64,000 nt of DNA from Evansella vedderi (GCF_030813435.1 NZ_JAUSUG010000021.1:47918-111917); one strand, 5' to 3'; positions 52,748 to 61,684 are shown, counted from the stretch's first letter. Notes: generated from the letters alone by a model not told the origin. Translations and numbers: made by a program.

Positions 52748-53938
52748 TTACCCAATTATTTTTTTTATAAATACAACCTTCAGGTAATTTCCTTCCTTGA
52801 ATGCGGGAGTCGTTCTAAAATCCTTTGGGAGGGTGAATTCCTCCAAAATTTTGTACTTTCCGTTCATTTCCTTGAAAGCTGTTTCAATAAAACCTTTAAA
52901 TTTTCCCATTCCAAAAGAGGCACTATTAGTGGAAGCTACAATGATACCGTCATCCTCTGTTATTACGATGGTCTCTTTCAATAGGTCCTTATAATCCTTT
53001 GCAGCACTGAATGTGTGTTTTTTTGATCGGGCGAAGCTTGGAGGGTCCAGGATGACCATATCAAATTTCAGCTGTTTTTTTGCAGCATATTTGAAATAGT
53101 TGAAAACATCCATGACTACAATATCCTGAGCTTCGTAATCCACACCGTTCACACTGAATTGCTCAATGGTTTTTGGTCGACTTCTGTTAGCAAGGTCGAC
53201 ACTGGTTGTTTTTTCTGCTCCCCCTAAGGCTGCAAACACAGAAAATGCACCGGTATAGGAAAACATATTTAACACCGTTTTGCCACTAGCATAGTTATCC
53301 CGAATGGTCTTCCTTATATCACGTTGATCAAGAAAAACTCCTACCATAGCTCCGTCATTTAAATAAACGGCAAACCTAACTCCATTCTCTTTCACGATAA
53401 TTGGAAATTCTCCCCGTTCACCTGTGACAAAGTCGTCATCATCTATGTATTTTCCATTTATATTAAAGCGCTTTTTCTCGTATACACCTTTGACATCAGT
53501 CAAATTGGTTAAGGACTCTATCACAAAGGATTTGAATTGATAAATGCCCTCACTGTACCAGTTGATTAAATAATATCCATCAAAGTAATCGATGGTAAGC
53601 CCACCGATTCCGTCCCCTTCCCCGTTAAAAACTCGAAAGGCAGTCGTATCCGGATCTGAGAAAAAATCTATCCTTCCATCCAAAGCTACTTTTAATTTCC
53701 GTTGGAAGAAGGATTGATCAATCGACTCCCCTTCCTTCCAGCTTAACAGCCAGCCGTAGCCTTTATTTTGACGACCATAATAGCCTTGGGCGATAAAGTG
53801 ATTTTTATCATCCACGAGGGTCACGAGTTGGCCTTCTTCCTGTAAATCCTGACAATTATAGATAGTATCTTTACTGATAAGGGGATAGCCCCCTTTATAT
53901 TTTTTTACTTCCTTTGGTTTTACCTTTAAATAAATCAT
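52748..53938 (-). CDS. Class I rRNA methyltransferase, RlmI/YwbD family
   Basis: A 396-residue SAM-dependent RNA methyltransferase. An N-terminal PUA-like part (LKVKPKEVKKYKGGYPLI) leads to a linker and a Rossmann domain with LNMFSYTGAFSVFAALGG for SAM and DMVILDPPSFARSKK as the catalytic NPPY-type motif. It resembles E. coli RlmI, which makes m5C in 23S rRNA, and B. subtilis YwbD, whose target is not proven. The frame opens at 53983, but the ATG at 53938 matches the family N terminus and follows AAGGGAGAGG by about 11 nt. Confidence 0.88.
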   Translation of the reverse strand: MIYLKVKPKEVKKYKGGYPLISKDTIYNCQDLQEEGQLVTLVDDKNHFIAQGYYGRQNKGYGWLLSWKEGESIDQSFFQRKLKVALDGRIDFFSDPDTTAFRVFNGEGDGIGGLTIDYFDGYYLINWYSEGIYQFKSFVIESLTNLTDVKGVYEKKRFNINGKYIDDDDFVTGERGEFPIIVKENGVRFAVYLNDGAMVGVFLDQRDIRKTIRDNYASGKTVLNMFSYTGAFSVFAALGGAEKTTSVDLANRSRPKTIEQFSVNGVDYEAQDIVVMDVFNYFKYAAKKQLKFDMVILDPPSFARSKKHTFSAAKDYKDLLKETIVITEDDGIIVASTNSASFGMGKFKGFIETAFKEMNGKYKILEEFTLPKDFRTTPAFKEGNYLKVVFIKKIIG

Positions 53939-54017
53939 TCGCTTCGTCTGCCTCTCCCTTAAGGTTCTTCCCATATGGTACACGTTTTTCCTTTCCGTAT
54001 CAAACTTAGGAAGAAGG

Positions 54018-54890
54018 TTATTTCAGTTCCATTAAGACTTCTTGAAGCCGATCTGGATAGTTGGTAACTATTCCATCCACTCCCAATTTAATGGCCTCCT
54101 TCATTTGTTTCGGGGAGTCGATACTATAGGTGTGGATGTATAATCCATGCTCTTTAACAACTTTCACAAAGCTTTTGCTTAATTTTTTCCCACTTATTCC
54201 GGTACCGACAGCATATGTAGCAATCTTCCTTAATTCAGCCTCACTTGCTCTTTTTTTCAATAAATGAAACAGGGGAAGGTTTGGATTTTCCTTGTAAATT
54301 TTTTGCAAGGTTTCTGGATGAAAGGATTGCACAACCAACTTATTGGACATACCGTTCCTTGCACCGAGATGGTGCTTCTCTATCAGCCTTAGAAGCTCTT
54401 CTTCTATACCAGGATTTTTTTGAGGAGATTTTATTTCAATGAGATAATTAATGTTTCTCCCGAATCGCTGAAAAATCTCTTCTAGAGTGGGAACTTCAAG
54501 CCCTATGAATTTCTCATTAGCCATTTCCGGGTATTTCTCGTTAAACCATGAACCTGCATCCAACTCCTTTAACTCCCTTAAGGTAGCATATCTAACTAGG
54601 CCCATACCGCTGGTAGTGCGGTTCAAGGTGGTGTCGTGCATGGCGACAATCGTTCCATCCTTTGTCATTTGAATATCTATTTCTAGGAAATCAGCACCCA
54701 TTTCTACTGCCATTTCTAACGAGGGCATCGTGTGCTCTGGAGCGTAATAGGGTACTCCCCGGTGGGCGATATTATACACCTTGTATTTCGTTTCAGGCAT
54801 TAGGGGGCCTTCTATCCCTTCAACAGGTGTGGACGTGGCTACAAAGATTAGTATAAGAAAAAATGCAACAAGTAAATTCCTTTTCCCCAT
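54018..54890 (-). CDS. Secreted glycerophosphodiester phosphodiesterase
   Basis: A 290-residue GDPD/GlpQ-type phosphodiesterase. A signal peptide (LLVAFFLILIFVATSTPVEG) precedes the TIM barrel. Catalytic residues are visible: His-Arg in NIAHRGVPYYAPEHT, Glu and Asp in FLEIDIQMTKDG and the second His in VAMHDTTLNRT. It hydrolyses glycerophosphodiesters, such as deacylated phospholipids or teichoic-acid pieces, to glycerol 3-phosphate outside the cell. There is no lipobox, so it is released or held at the wall. ATG preceded by GGAGTGATG. Confidence 0.92.
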   Translation of the reverse strand: MGKRNLLVAFFLILIFVATSTPVEGIEGPLMPETKYKVYNIAHRGVPYYAPEHTMPSLEMAVEMGADFLEIDIQMTKDGTIVAMHDTTLNRTTSGMGLVRYATLRELKELDAGSWFNEKYPEMANEKFIGLEVPTLEEIFQRFGRNINYLIEIKSPQKNPGIEEELLRLIEKHHLGARNGMSNKLVVQSFHPETLQKIYKENPNLPLFHLLKKRASEAELRKIATYAVGTGISGKKLSKSFVKVVKEHGLYIHTYSIDSPKQMKEAIKLGVDGIVTNYPDRLQEVLMELK

Positions 54891-54968
54891 TACTCATCAC
54901 TCCTTGCCGTTGGTGTTAGAATGAAAAAAGCTTGAATTTCTATTATGAATTTTTTTCCTTTTTCTATA

Positions 54969-55005
54969 CAAAAAGCACCTGCTTTTCATTGAAACAGATG
55001 CTTTG
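54969..55005 (-). terminator. Terminator of the aguA-aguB operon
   Basis: On the minus strand AAAGCATCTG and GCAGGTGCTTTTT pair around a loop, and the second arm ends in the T-tract. It starts about 10 nt after the aguB stop. Confidence 0.75.
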
Positions 55006-55013
55006 TTCACCAA

Positions 55014-55892
55014 TTATTTAATTATTAAATCTCCGTCATAGGAGGCAATAATTTTGTATAAGTCTGGGCGGCGATCGCGGAAGATTCCCCACTCAATGCG
55101 CTGGCTCTCCAGCTCATCTAAATCAAATTCCTCCACGAGTACCGTTTCTTCTGTACGGTCCGCTTCTTGGAGCTTATTCCCTTGAGGTCCAGCAATAAAG
55201 GAGGATCCATAGAATGTAATGCTTGAATCTTCATCGTCTTCTGTACCCACTCGGTTTGATGCAATAACCGGGACTAAATTGGCAGCTGAATGCCCCAGCA
55301 TCACCATTTGCCAATGATCCCTTGAATCGATGCTGACATCTTGCGGCTCTGAGCCAATGGCGGTTGGGAAAAACAGCATTTCTGCACCCATCAATACCAA
55401 ACACCTTGCCGTTTCCGGATACCACTGATCCCAACAGATCCCTACACCAAATTTTCCGTAACGGGTGTTCCAGACCTTAAAGCCCGTATCCCCAGGGTTA
55501 AAGTAAAATTTCTCTTCATAGCCAGGGCCATCGGGGATATGGCTTTTACGATAGCTTCCTAACACTTGCCCGTCTGCATCAATAACTGCTAATGAGTTAT
55601 AACGTGCATTATTTTTTTTCTCGTAAAAACTAATAGGAAGGACGACACGAAGTTCTTTGGCCACTTCCTTAAAATGATTTACGGCTTTGTTTTCTTCTAG
55701 TGTCCTAGCATAGTTATAGTACTCCGACTTTTCTTTTTGGCAAAAATAAGGGGTTTCAAAAAGCTCTTGAAGTAAAATAATGTTTGCCCCTTTGGATGCC
55801 GCTTCCCGCACAAGGGCTTCCCCTTTTCGGATGTTCTCGTCAATATCACAAGAGCAGCTCATTTGTGTTGCTGCCACCTTTACTTTTCTCAT
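55014..55892 (-). CDS. aguB: N-carbamoylputrescine amidase
   Basis: Hydrolyses N-carbamoylputrescine to putrescine, CO2 and ammonia. The 292-residue nitrilase-superfamily protein has the triad Glu in LLQELFETPYF, Lys in YRKSHIPDGPGY and Cys in GVGICWDQWYPE; the PYFC and PDGPGYEEKFYFNPGD segments are specific for this subfamily. The frame opens at 55913, but the ATG at 55892 lies 6 nt after AGAGGTG. Located 46 bp after aguA, so the two steps are co-expressed. Confidence 0.95.
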   Translation of the reverse strand: MRKVKVAATQMSCSCDIDENIRKGEALVREAASKGANIILLQELFETPYFCQKEKSEYYNYARTLEENKAVNHFKEVAKELRVVLPISFYEKKNNARYNSLAVIDADGQVLGSYRKSHIPDGPGYEEKFYFNPGDTGFKVWNTRYGKFGVGICWDQWYPETARCLVLMGAEMLFFPTAIGSEPQDVSIDSRDHWQMVMLGHSAANLVPVIASNRVGTEDDEDSSITFYGSSFIAGPQGNKLQEADRTEETVLVEEFDLDELESQRIEWGIFRDRRPDLYKIIASYDGDLIIK

Positions 55893-55938
55893 CGTATTCA
55901 CCTCTTTTTTCAAATGAGGCTGCCTGCCTCTATAAACT

Positions 55939-56967
55939 TTATTTTGCCACCATTTGTTGTGTGGTGCAGTGGACGTTGCCGCCTTCTTTAATTACTGCCA
56001 TTCCGTCAATTGTTTTAATGCGGCGATCTGGAAATGTCTCCTGGAGGACATTCTTCGCTAGCTTGTCTGTTTCCGTCGCTGTCCCCCCGAAAACAGGTAA
56101 GATAATCCCATCATTTACGAAATAAAAGTTCAAATAACTTAATGTAAGTCTTTTCCCTTCATGCTCCACCTTTGGCGGCTGGACAATCGATATGATTTCA
56201 AATTCACGGCCTTTCGCATCCGTGGCATTATTTAGAATCTCCAAGTTTTCCTTTGTTATTTGATAATTTTCATCTTCCGGATCGTCGCAAACCTGCATAA
56301 CAATTTTGCCCGGCGCAGCAAAACACGCCACATTATCCACATGTCCGTCTGTCTCATCCCCTGCTAGTCCATTTTTAAGCCACACAATCTTCTCCACATT
56401 TAAGTAATCCTTTAAATACTGCTCAATTTCTTCTCTGCTTAGTTCAGGATTGCGGTTCGGGTTAAGGAGACACTCTTCTGTCGTAATAAGGGTCCCCTCT
56501 CCGTCCACATGGAAGGAACCACCCTCCATAATTAAAGGAGCATCAAAACGCTTGATCTTGTAGTGGTTGAGAACCTTTGGGGCAACCTCGTCATCTTTGT
56601 CCCAAGGAGCATATTTACCGCCCCAAGCATTAAACTTCCAGTTTACACCAGCCACTTCTCCATTGGGATTCTTTAGGAAGGTAGGCCCGTTATCCCGGAA
56701 CCATGCATCATTATGCTCTATTGTTAAGAAGTCCACATTTTTCTCTTGCTGAAAAAACTCCTTTACCTGTGCTTCATCCTGGGGATTAACGATAATTGTT
56801 ACCGGTTCAAATTCGGCTATTCCCCTAACCAATTCTATATACCCATCACGGACCTTTTCAAAATCATCAGGATATACCATGGAATCTTGAACAGGCCATG
56901 AAATAAACGTTCGCTCGTGCCTTTCCCATTCAGGAGGCATCTTATAATTTAAGTCTTTTGGATTCAT
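55939..56967 (-). CDS. aguA: Agmatine deiminase
   Basis: Converts agmatine to N-carbamoylputrescine plus ammonia. The 342-residue pentein-fold enzyme shows MPPEWERHERTFISWP at the start, NDAWFRDNGPTFL, GGSFHVDGEG, the His in GDETDGHVDN, and the catalytic Cys in the C-terminal GGNVHCTTQQ. With AguB it forms a complete agmatine-to-putrescine route for polyamine synthesis. The arginine decarboxylase that would supply agmatine is not in the window. Confidence 0.96.
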   Translation of the reverse strand: MNPKDLNYKMPPEWERHERTFISWPVQDSMVYPDDFEKVRDGYIELVRGIAEFEPVTIIVNPQDEAQVKEFFQQEKNVDFLTIEHNDAWFRDNGPTFLKNPNGEVAGVNWKFNAWGGKYAPWDKDDEVAPKVLNHYKIKRFDAPLIMEGGSFHVDGEGTLITTEECLLNPNRNPELSREEIEQYLKDYLNVEKIVWLKNGLAGDETDGHVDNVACFAAPGKIVMQVCDDPEDENYQITKENLEILNNATDAKGREFEIISIVQPPKVEHEGKRLTLSYLNFYFVNDGIILPVFGGTATETDKLAKNVLQETFPDRRIKTIDGMAVIKEGGNVHCTTQQMVAK

Positions 56968-57286
56968 TACCCATCTCTCTCTTTGCGAAAAAATTTAATG
57001 GTTACTATTCAACCTAAGGAACATCATATACCATTCCATTTCGTCCTACAATCCTTTATTTTTTCAGACAAGTATTGAGGGGACTATCCCTTTTAATTTC
57101 ATAGTTAATGTTTGTTATGGTGGTACATTTATTCTGTAGTTATTCAAATGATGTAAAGCCTCTATCCAATGCACCGAATTCTCTTCTGCTCCTCTTTTCG
57201 TACACTACTCGACCCTCCACAACACTACAAAAAAAGAAAAACAAGACGGGGCCAGCATTCTTTGGCTCCCGTCTTGTTTTTTAACT
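56968..57286. other. Intergenic region upstream of aguA
   Basis: AT-rich 319-bp spacer holding the presumed aguA promoter and, at its low-coordinate-distal end, the terminator of the downstream PNPOx gene (57230-57280). I see no repeat family member or riboswitch here. Confidence 0.5.
57230..57280 (-). terminator. Terminator of the PNPOx-family gene
   Basis: On the minus strand AACAAGACGGGAGCC and its partner ending CCCGTCTTGTT form a long stem followed by TTTCTTTTTTTG, directly after the stop codon. Confidence 0.88.
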
Positions 57287-57733
57287 TTAATCTTTTAATA
57301 GTTCATACACTTCGTCGTCTAGCTTCTTTGCTAGGTCAGCGTCGTATGTTTTTTCGTATGCCGGCTCTGTGGTTATTTTACCGCCATAGAAAATAACATC
57401 ATCTACCGACTCCACATCCACTGTTACAATTCGGTATTTCATTGTTCCGTCTTTAATATCAGACACAGTACCTTTTCCTTTAACAGCGTAACAGCTGCCG
57501 GCACCAATTAATCCTAGGGTTACCGATGGTTCCGCTTGAATATTTTCCGCGCTTCTTGCCTTGTGTCCTAACGCAAACTTTACTTTTGTTCCATCGGAGG
57601 AAGCCTTAACCCAAGAAATTACGCCTAGATCCGCCTCTTTTGAGTCCTTATCAATGGTTACAAGGGATACTAATACTTCTCCGTTTAATAATTCAACTAA
57701 CTCAGGAGTTAATTTATCCATTCCTTTTCCCAT
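57287..57733 (-). CDS. Pyridoxamine 5-phosphate oxidase-fold protein
   Basis: A 148-residue split-barrel flavin-binding-type protein. LLNGEVLVSLVTIDKDSKE, GVISWVKASSDGTKVKFA and SAENIQAEPSVTLGLIGAG follow the usual strand order of PNPOx-like proteins that bind FMN, F420 or haem. It lacks the C-terminal dimerisation part of true PdxH, so vitamin B6 synthesis is unlikely. The frame opens at 57775, but the ATG at 57733 has AAAGGAG 9 nt upstream. Monocistronic with a strong terminator. Confidence 0.8.
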   Translation of the reverse strand: MGKGMDKLTPELVELLNGEVLVSLVTIDKDSKEADLGVISWVKASSDGTKVKFALGHKARSAENIQAEPSVTLGLIGAGSCYAVKGKGTVSDIKDGTMKYRIVTVDVESVDDVIFYGGKITTEPAYEKTYDADLAKKLDDEVYELLKD

Positions 57734-58010
57734 GAGATACCTCTCCTTTCCAGTGATCATTCCCACATTTAACATTCAGCTTTTGGAAAAACTTTCATTA
57801 AGTATTATAACAAAGTTGCTTTTTTAAGCTCCAGTCATAGGGCTTCCAACTCTATAATCAAATCTACAATTCAAAGTATCTCCATCTATAATTTACTCAA
57901 TGAACACGTTTGTATCCCTGTTTCCTACGAAAACTATGTTTCCATACATTGTTTATTTTCATATCGTGGTGTCTATAAAAACATGGGAGTTTGGATAGAA
58001 AATAACTTCA

Positions 58011-59111
58011 TTATTTTGTTGTCGCCGTTAATTTCCTATTTTCAAGTGCTGCTTCCTTTTCTTTAACAAGGGGAATAACCTCTTCTCCAAAGCGCTGCAA
58101 ATCCTCTTCATAATGGAAGTGACCTGTTAACACGAGTTCTACTCCTATTTTCTTCAATTCAATAATTCTATCAGCGACCTGTTCTGCTGTTCCAATCAAG
58201 CCTGTTTTAAACCCATCATTATATTGTACAAGGTCTTCGAAGGTAGAGTTTGCCCACATTCCTTCTTTTTCTTTCGAGGATTGCCCTGCGTCTTTTACTG
58301 CCTCTCGAAAACCCTTTACTGCTTCCGTATCTGCATTGGAAACGATATCCCTTAATAGCTGTACAGCTTCCTCTTCCGTATCACGGATAATAGCAAACCC
58401 GTTAACAGCAAATTTAATTTCCTCTTCACGGCCTTCCTTTTTCGCTAATTCCTTTACATCTTCAATTTGTTCTTTAAAGCCTTCCAACGTATTTCCATTC
58501 ATGAAATACCAGTCGGAAACCCTTGCAGCCATTTCACGGGCTGCTTTGGAGTTACCCCCTTGAAAAATCGGTGGTCTTCCATTTACTGGTTTCGGCTTTA
58601 ATGGTGCCTCGTTGATACGATAGAAATCCCCTTTGAACGTAGTTGTTTCTTCTGTCCACATAGACTTCAAAACGCGGATAAACTCTTCCGAACGGCGATA
58701 TCTTTCATCATGCTCTAGCCAAGGCTCTCCATAACCGATGAATTCTTGTTTAAACCAACCGCTAACAACGTTTAACGCAGCACGGCCATTACTAATATTA
58801 TCTAATGTTGCTATCATCTTGGCGTAAACTCCTGGATGCCATAGTCCTGGATGAACCGCAGAAATTAAATTAAGTTTCTTAGTTACACTAGCTAACGCTG
58901 CTCCAAGGGTGATAGCTTCTAATTGATTCTCTGCACCATAGCTTGCAAAAAATCTTGTTTGTAATAAAGCATAGTCATAGCCTACCTCTTCTGCAATTTG
59001 CGCATAGCGTTTATTAGACTCATAGTCCCAGCCTGTTCTCTGTGGTAGCTTAGATACCACTAAACCTCCACTGACATTTGGTACCCAGTATGCAAATTTC
59101 AAATTTCCCAT
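58011..59111 (-). CDS. FMNH2-dependent dimethylsulfone monooxygenase-like (SfnG) enzyme
   Basis: A 366-residue bacterial-luciferase-family (LLM) monooxygenase. The N terminus KFAYWVPNVSGGLVVSKLPQ is nearly diagnostic of SfnG, which splits dimethylsulfone to methanesulfinate with FMNH2 and oxygen. NVVSGWFKQEFIGYGEPW and HDERYRRSEEFIRVL also match. SsuD-type alkanesulfonate monooxygenases are the next best fit. A flavin reductase partner is not adjacent. A SAM riboswitch lies about 390 bp upstream but is separated by a repeat and two terminators (see findings). GGGAGG lies before the ATG. Confidence 0.86.
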   Translation of the reverse strand: MGNLKFAYWVPNVSGGLVVSKLPQRTGWDYESNKRYAQIAEEVGYDYALLQTRFFASYGAENQLEAITLGAALASVTKKLNLISAVHPGLWHPGVYAKMIATLDNISNGRAALNVVSGWFKQEFIGYGEPWLEHDERYRRSEEFIRVLKSMWTEETTTFKGDFYRINEAPLKPKPVNGRPPIFQGGNSKAAREMAARVSDWYFMNGNTLEGFKEQIEDVKELAKKEGREEEIKFAVNGFAIIRDTEEEAVQLLRDIVSNADTEAVKGFREAVKDAGQSSKEKEGMWANSTFEDLVQYNDGFKTGLIGTAEQVADRIIELKKIGVELVLTGHFHYEEDLQRFGEEVIPLVKEKEAALENRKLTATTK

Positions 59112-59213
59112 TATAATCGTCCTCCCTAATTGTTTTAGAATGGACGAATGACCTATGCTATAATAATTTTAACTAGGCTCATTCGTCATGTCCTGACTGA
59201 TGGTTTAGTTACC

Positions 59214-59252
59214 TCAAGAAAAAAGATGTTGCCGCATCTTTTTTCTTTTTTT
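59214..59252. terminator. Hairpin terminator upstream of the SfnG-like gene
   Basis: GATGCGGCAACATC flanked by A and T tracts (AAAAAAGATG / CATCTTTTTT) can terminate on either strand. It lies about 105 nt upstream of the SfnG-like start, between that gene and the SAM riboswitch. Confidence 0.75.
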
Positions 59253-59254
59253 AT

Positions 59255-59408
59255 TAAAGCTATTTTTTAAAAGATTATTGCTGTTGGTTAAGATTATAGC
59301 TCGAACTCGTTACAGGTGTAATGTCAGAGTCTTGGTTCCGCGCGGGCAACGCTTCAGCTTACTCGTGAAGTAAACACTCGTCGCTGGAGTCGCCGCCTTT
59401 CTCCTATA
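59255..59408. repeat. Dispersed intergenic repeat, family B, copy near the SAM riboswitch
   Basis: AAGCTATTTTTTAAAAGATT, CTCGAACTCGTTACAGG, CGCGGGCAACGCTTCAGC, GTGAAGTAAACACTCGTCGC and TGGAGTCGCCGCC. This is the closest relative of the 5268-5400 copy, and its ends match the 48787-49012 copy. Confidence 0.75.
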
Positions 59409-59419
59409 AAACAATACTT

Positions 59420-59435
59420 GGCTTCACCTCCTTAA
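59420..59435 (-). promoter_or_regulatory. Strong Shine-Dalgarno without a gene
   Basis: On the minus strand AAGGAGGTGAAGCC, a full match to the 16S rRNA tail, follows the SAM riboswitch terminator at a normal distance for a leader. No conserved coding sequence starts after it; the sequence runs within about 20 nt into the dispersed repeat. Confidence 0.6.
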
Positions 59436-59439
59436 ACAT

Positions 59440-59475
59440 AAAAAACCCCCATCCTCAGAATGAGAAAAGGGGTTG
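59440..59475 (-). terminator. Terminator of the SAM riboswitch
   Basis: On the minus strand AACCCCTTTTCTC and GATGGGGGTT close a stem and are followed by TTTTATG. Its distance (about 30 nt) from the aptamer is normal for an S-box expression platform. Confidence 0.85.
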
Positions 59476-59499
59476 GCTACATACATAAACATATGCTCA

Positions 59500-59608
59500 A
59501 CATTATCTCATCTTTGGAATAGTAAATACTCCTCTGAAATTGGCACCGGGCATGGAATGCTGGTTGCCGAGGCTTCACAGGGTCAGTCCCTCCACCTCTC
59601 TTGATAAG
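59500..59608 (-). ncRNA. SAM-I riboswitch (S-box leader)
   Basis: On the minus strand CTTATCAAGAGAGGTGGAGG, GACTGACCCTGTGAAGCC, CGGCAACC, a variable arm and GGTGCCAATTTC, closing with GATGAGATAA that pairs with the start. All S-box landmarks are in order. In Bacilli such leaders terminate transcription of methionine, cysteine or sulfur-source genes when SAM is high. Confidence 0.93.
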
Positions 59609-59924
59609 ACTTGCTATTAATTTTTTTAATTATTTAAAATAATGAGTTTAGAATTAGTTTAACATATAGAGCACAGACGTCAACATATTTTTCCAACATT
59701 TCCACTATGAATACTGTAGTATTGCCCTAATTACAATTATTTTAACTATTTACTATGTAATTGCGACCTAGTTGTTTTGCTTGGTAGAATAGCTTTCTGC
59801 CTTTTCTACTAGCTGATTTGATTATCACTGTATTTTTTACAAGTCCCAAAGCTCATGATTAAGGAAAAGCTTGTTCCCTTGCTTTTAAAACTCTCTTGAG
59901 AAATGACTTCTTTTATTTTTTGTA
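59609..59924. other. Intergenic region upstream of the SAM riboswitch
   Basis: AT-rich spacer that should contain the riboswitch promoter on the minus strand. No repeat or gene was recognised. Confidence 0.5.
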
Positions 59925-59961
59925 AAAAGAGGTGCCTCTATCCTTTAGACAGCCTCTTTAA
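59925..59961 (-). terminator. Terminator of the pgaCD operon
   Basis: AAAGAGGCTG and its partner GGCACCTCTTT pair on the minus strand and run into TTTACAAAAAA, about 20 nt after the pgaD stop. Confidence 0.65.
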
Positions 59962-59982
59962 GAATTTTGTGAAAAAGCCAGT

Positions 59983-60387
59983 TTAAATCAATGGCCTTTG
60001 AATAACTATAATTTTATCTTTCTGATACTCTTCCAGTTCTTCTGCACTAATTTGAAATAATTCTTCTAACTCTTTATTATCCACATCTTTAGGGAAACTT
60101 CTTCTTCTTAAGATCCCAAAACGCTTTTTATTATATTTTGCCCAGGTATATAAAAATAGGAAAGTAACGATGGATGTTACTAGTGTTACAATAATAATGG
60201 AGATGGTTCCTTGAATATTTGGTACAAAAATTAAGAAATTCATTAAATAGGCTAGATTAAAGTACCAGGCTATTAAAGAAATAATAATTTGAAAGGTCAT
60301 TATAAGTACATAGGTCCAGCCCATGAAGGTAATACTGCCTTCAATGGCTTTTCTATGAGGTTTATTCGCTCTCCCATCAATTATCAT
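59983..60387 (-). CDS. pgaD: PgaD-like membrane partner of the polysaccharide synthase
   Basis: A 134-residue protein with two membrane segments (about 22-45 and 60-83) and a cytoplasmic acidic coiled tail (NKELEELFQISAEELEEYQK). Size, topology and overlap with the synthase gene fit PgaD, which in E. coli joins PgaC and is stabilised by c-di-GMP binding at their interface. The N-terminal IDGRANKPHRKAIEG segment resembles the PgaD start. The sequence family is weakly conserved, so the name rests mostly on context. Its ATG overlaps the pgaC stop in ATGA. Confidence 0.7.
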   Translation of the reverse strand: MIIDGRANKPHRKAIEGSITFMGWTYVLIMTFQIIISLIAWYFNLAYLMNFLIFVPNIQGTISIIIVTLVTSIVTFLFLYTWAKYNKKRFGILRRRSFPKDVDNKELEELFQISAEELEEYQKDKIIVIQRPLI

Positions 60388-61613
60388 AGTGGTAACCCCC
60401 TATCTGGGCTTTCCCAAACTGCATATTTTCCTTTTTTCCTTTTAAGGGCCTTTGGAATGGCGCGAACTAAAACGAGTGCATTGAAATACCAGTAGAGAAC
60501 AGGGTACCATATGGCCCAAAGGTAATATTTAACCAAATCTTTATCATATTTACGATCCATAATAATTGCGATGAAAAATTGTATTAAGCAAATAATGGTT
60601 AAATAAGAGCCTGCCCAAAAGATAGGAAGCAATAGCTCGCCGCCTGCAGCAATTGTGACCAAAAAGTACAAGATTAATATGGTCCAGCAAATGGACCACG
60701 TAACACTTAAGAGCTGCTCAAAGTAAACGGGAAACAACCGTCGCTGCCGCCAGTCCGTAAAGATGTTCCAATGGCGAAGTAAGATTTCAATGCCTCCCTG
60801 TGCCCAGCGTACTCTTTGAGTCCATAGTCCCTTTAACGTTTCAGGGACAAGCATCCAGCATAGAGCATTAGGCTCATACCGGACATCCCAAAATCGTTTT
60901 TGCAGCTTCCATGTGATTGCTATATCCTCCGTAATGGCATCCCTATCCCACAGACCACAATCTAAAACTGCACGTTTGCGAAAGGCAACGACAACTCCGG
61001 AAACGGTCATTACTTTACCTAGGATTCTTTGGGTACGCTTTATCATCCCAATAATGCTTGAATATTCGCACAGTTGGATGCGAGAAAGGAGTGTATTTCG
61101 ATTTCTTACCCTTGGATTTCCCGTAACTGCCCCTACCCGTTCCCCAACATTTGGGTTTGTAAAGTGTGGGACAAAGTAGTTTAAAGCATTAGGGTCTAGT
61201 ATGGAATCAGCATCGACACATACTAAATATTCACCTTTCGAAGCCATCAGCCCAAGATAAAGGGCATTTGCTTTCCCACTATTCTCCTTTAAATCCACTA
61301 CGCGGAGCTTGTCCATTTCTTCCGCCAACTCACACAAAGCAGAAGCGGTTTTGTCACTACTTCCGTCATTTATGGCAATAACTTCGTAATGAGGATAATT
61401 TAAATTTTCTAGATGCGTTATTGTTTCTTTAATATTCTCTTCCTCGTTATAGCAAGGCACTAAAATAGAAACAAATGGAGTCTCCGTTACAGGAAGTGGC
61501 GGTTTCCTCTCAATTCTAAAATGGAAGATTAACGCGCCTCCTATCCAAATAACACACATAATAAGCGGGTACCAAAATACAAAATTAGCAATCCAGAAAA
61601 AAGCTTCAGCCAT
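60384..61613 (-). CDS. pgaC: Poly-beta-1,6-N-acetylglucosamine synthase-like glycosyltransferase
   Basis: A 409-residue processive GT2 enzyme of the PgaC/IcaA group. One or two N-terminal membrane segments precede the catalytic domain with VSILVPCYNEEENI, the UDP-binding Asp in INDGSSDKT, the DxD-like VDADSILDP, the TED motif (DAITEDIAITWKL) and the product-site QRVRWAQGG; several C-terminal membrane helices follow. It would polymerise UDP-GlcNAc into an exported biofilm polysaccharide. The deacetylase PgaB/IcaB is not adjacent. Cellulose- or hyaluronan-type activity cannot be excluded, but the pgaD partner favours PNAG. Confidence 0.85.
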   Translation of the reverse strand: MAEAFFWIANFVFWYPLIMCVIWIGGALIFHFRIERKPPLPVTETPFVSILVPCYNEEENIKETITHLENLNYPHYEVIAINDGSSDKTASALCELAEEMDKLRVVDLKENSGKANALYLGLMASKGEYLVCVDADSILDPNALNYFVPHFTNPNVGERVGAVTGNPRVRNRNTLLSRIQLCEYSSIIGMIKRTQRILGKVMTVSGVVVAFRKRAVLDCGLWDRDAITEDIAITWKLQKRFWDVRYEPNALCWMLVPETLKGLWTQRVRWAQGGIEILLRHWNIFTDWRQRRLFPVYFEQLLSVTWSICWTILILYFLVTIAAGGELLLPIFWAGSYLTIICLIQFFIAIIMDRKYDKDLVKYYLWAIWYPVLYWYFNALVLVRAIPKALKRKKGKYAVWESPDRGLPL

Positions 61614-61659
61614 TATAAATCCCCGCCAATCTATCTATATTATAATTTAATAATTTGCA

Positions 61660-61684
61660 TTTGCAGGAGAAAACTCCTACAAAT
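61660..61684. repeat. Short palindrome upstream of pgaC
   Basis: TTTGCAGGAG and CTCCTACAAA pair around AAAA with one mismatch, about 50 bp upstream of pgaC. It could be an operator for a biofilm regulator; no protein can be named. Confidence 0.4.
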
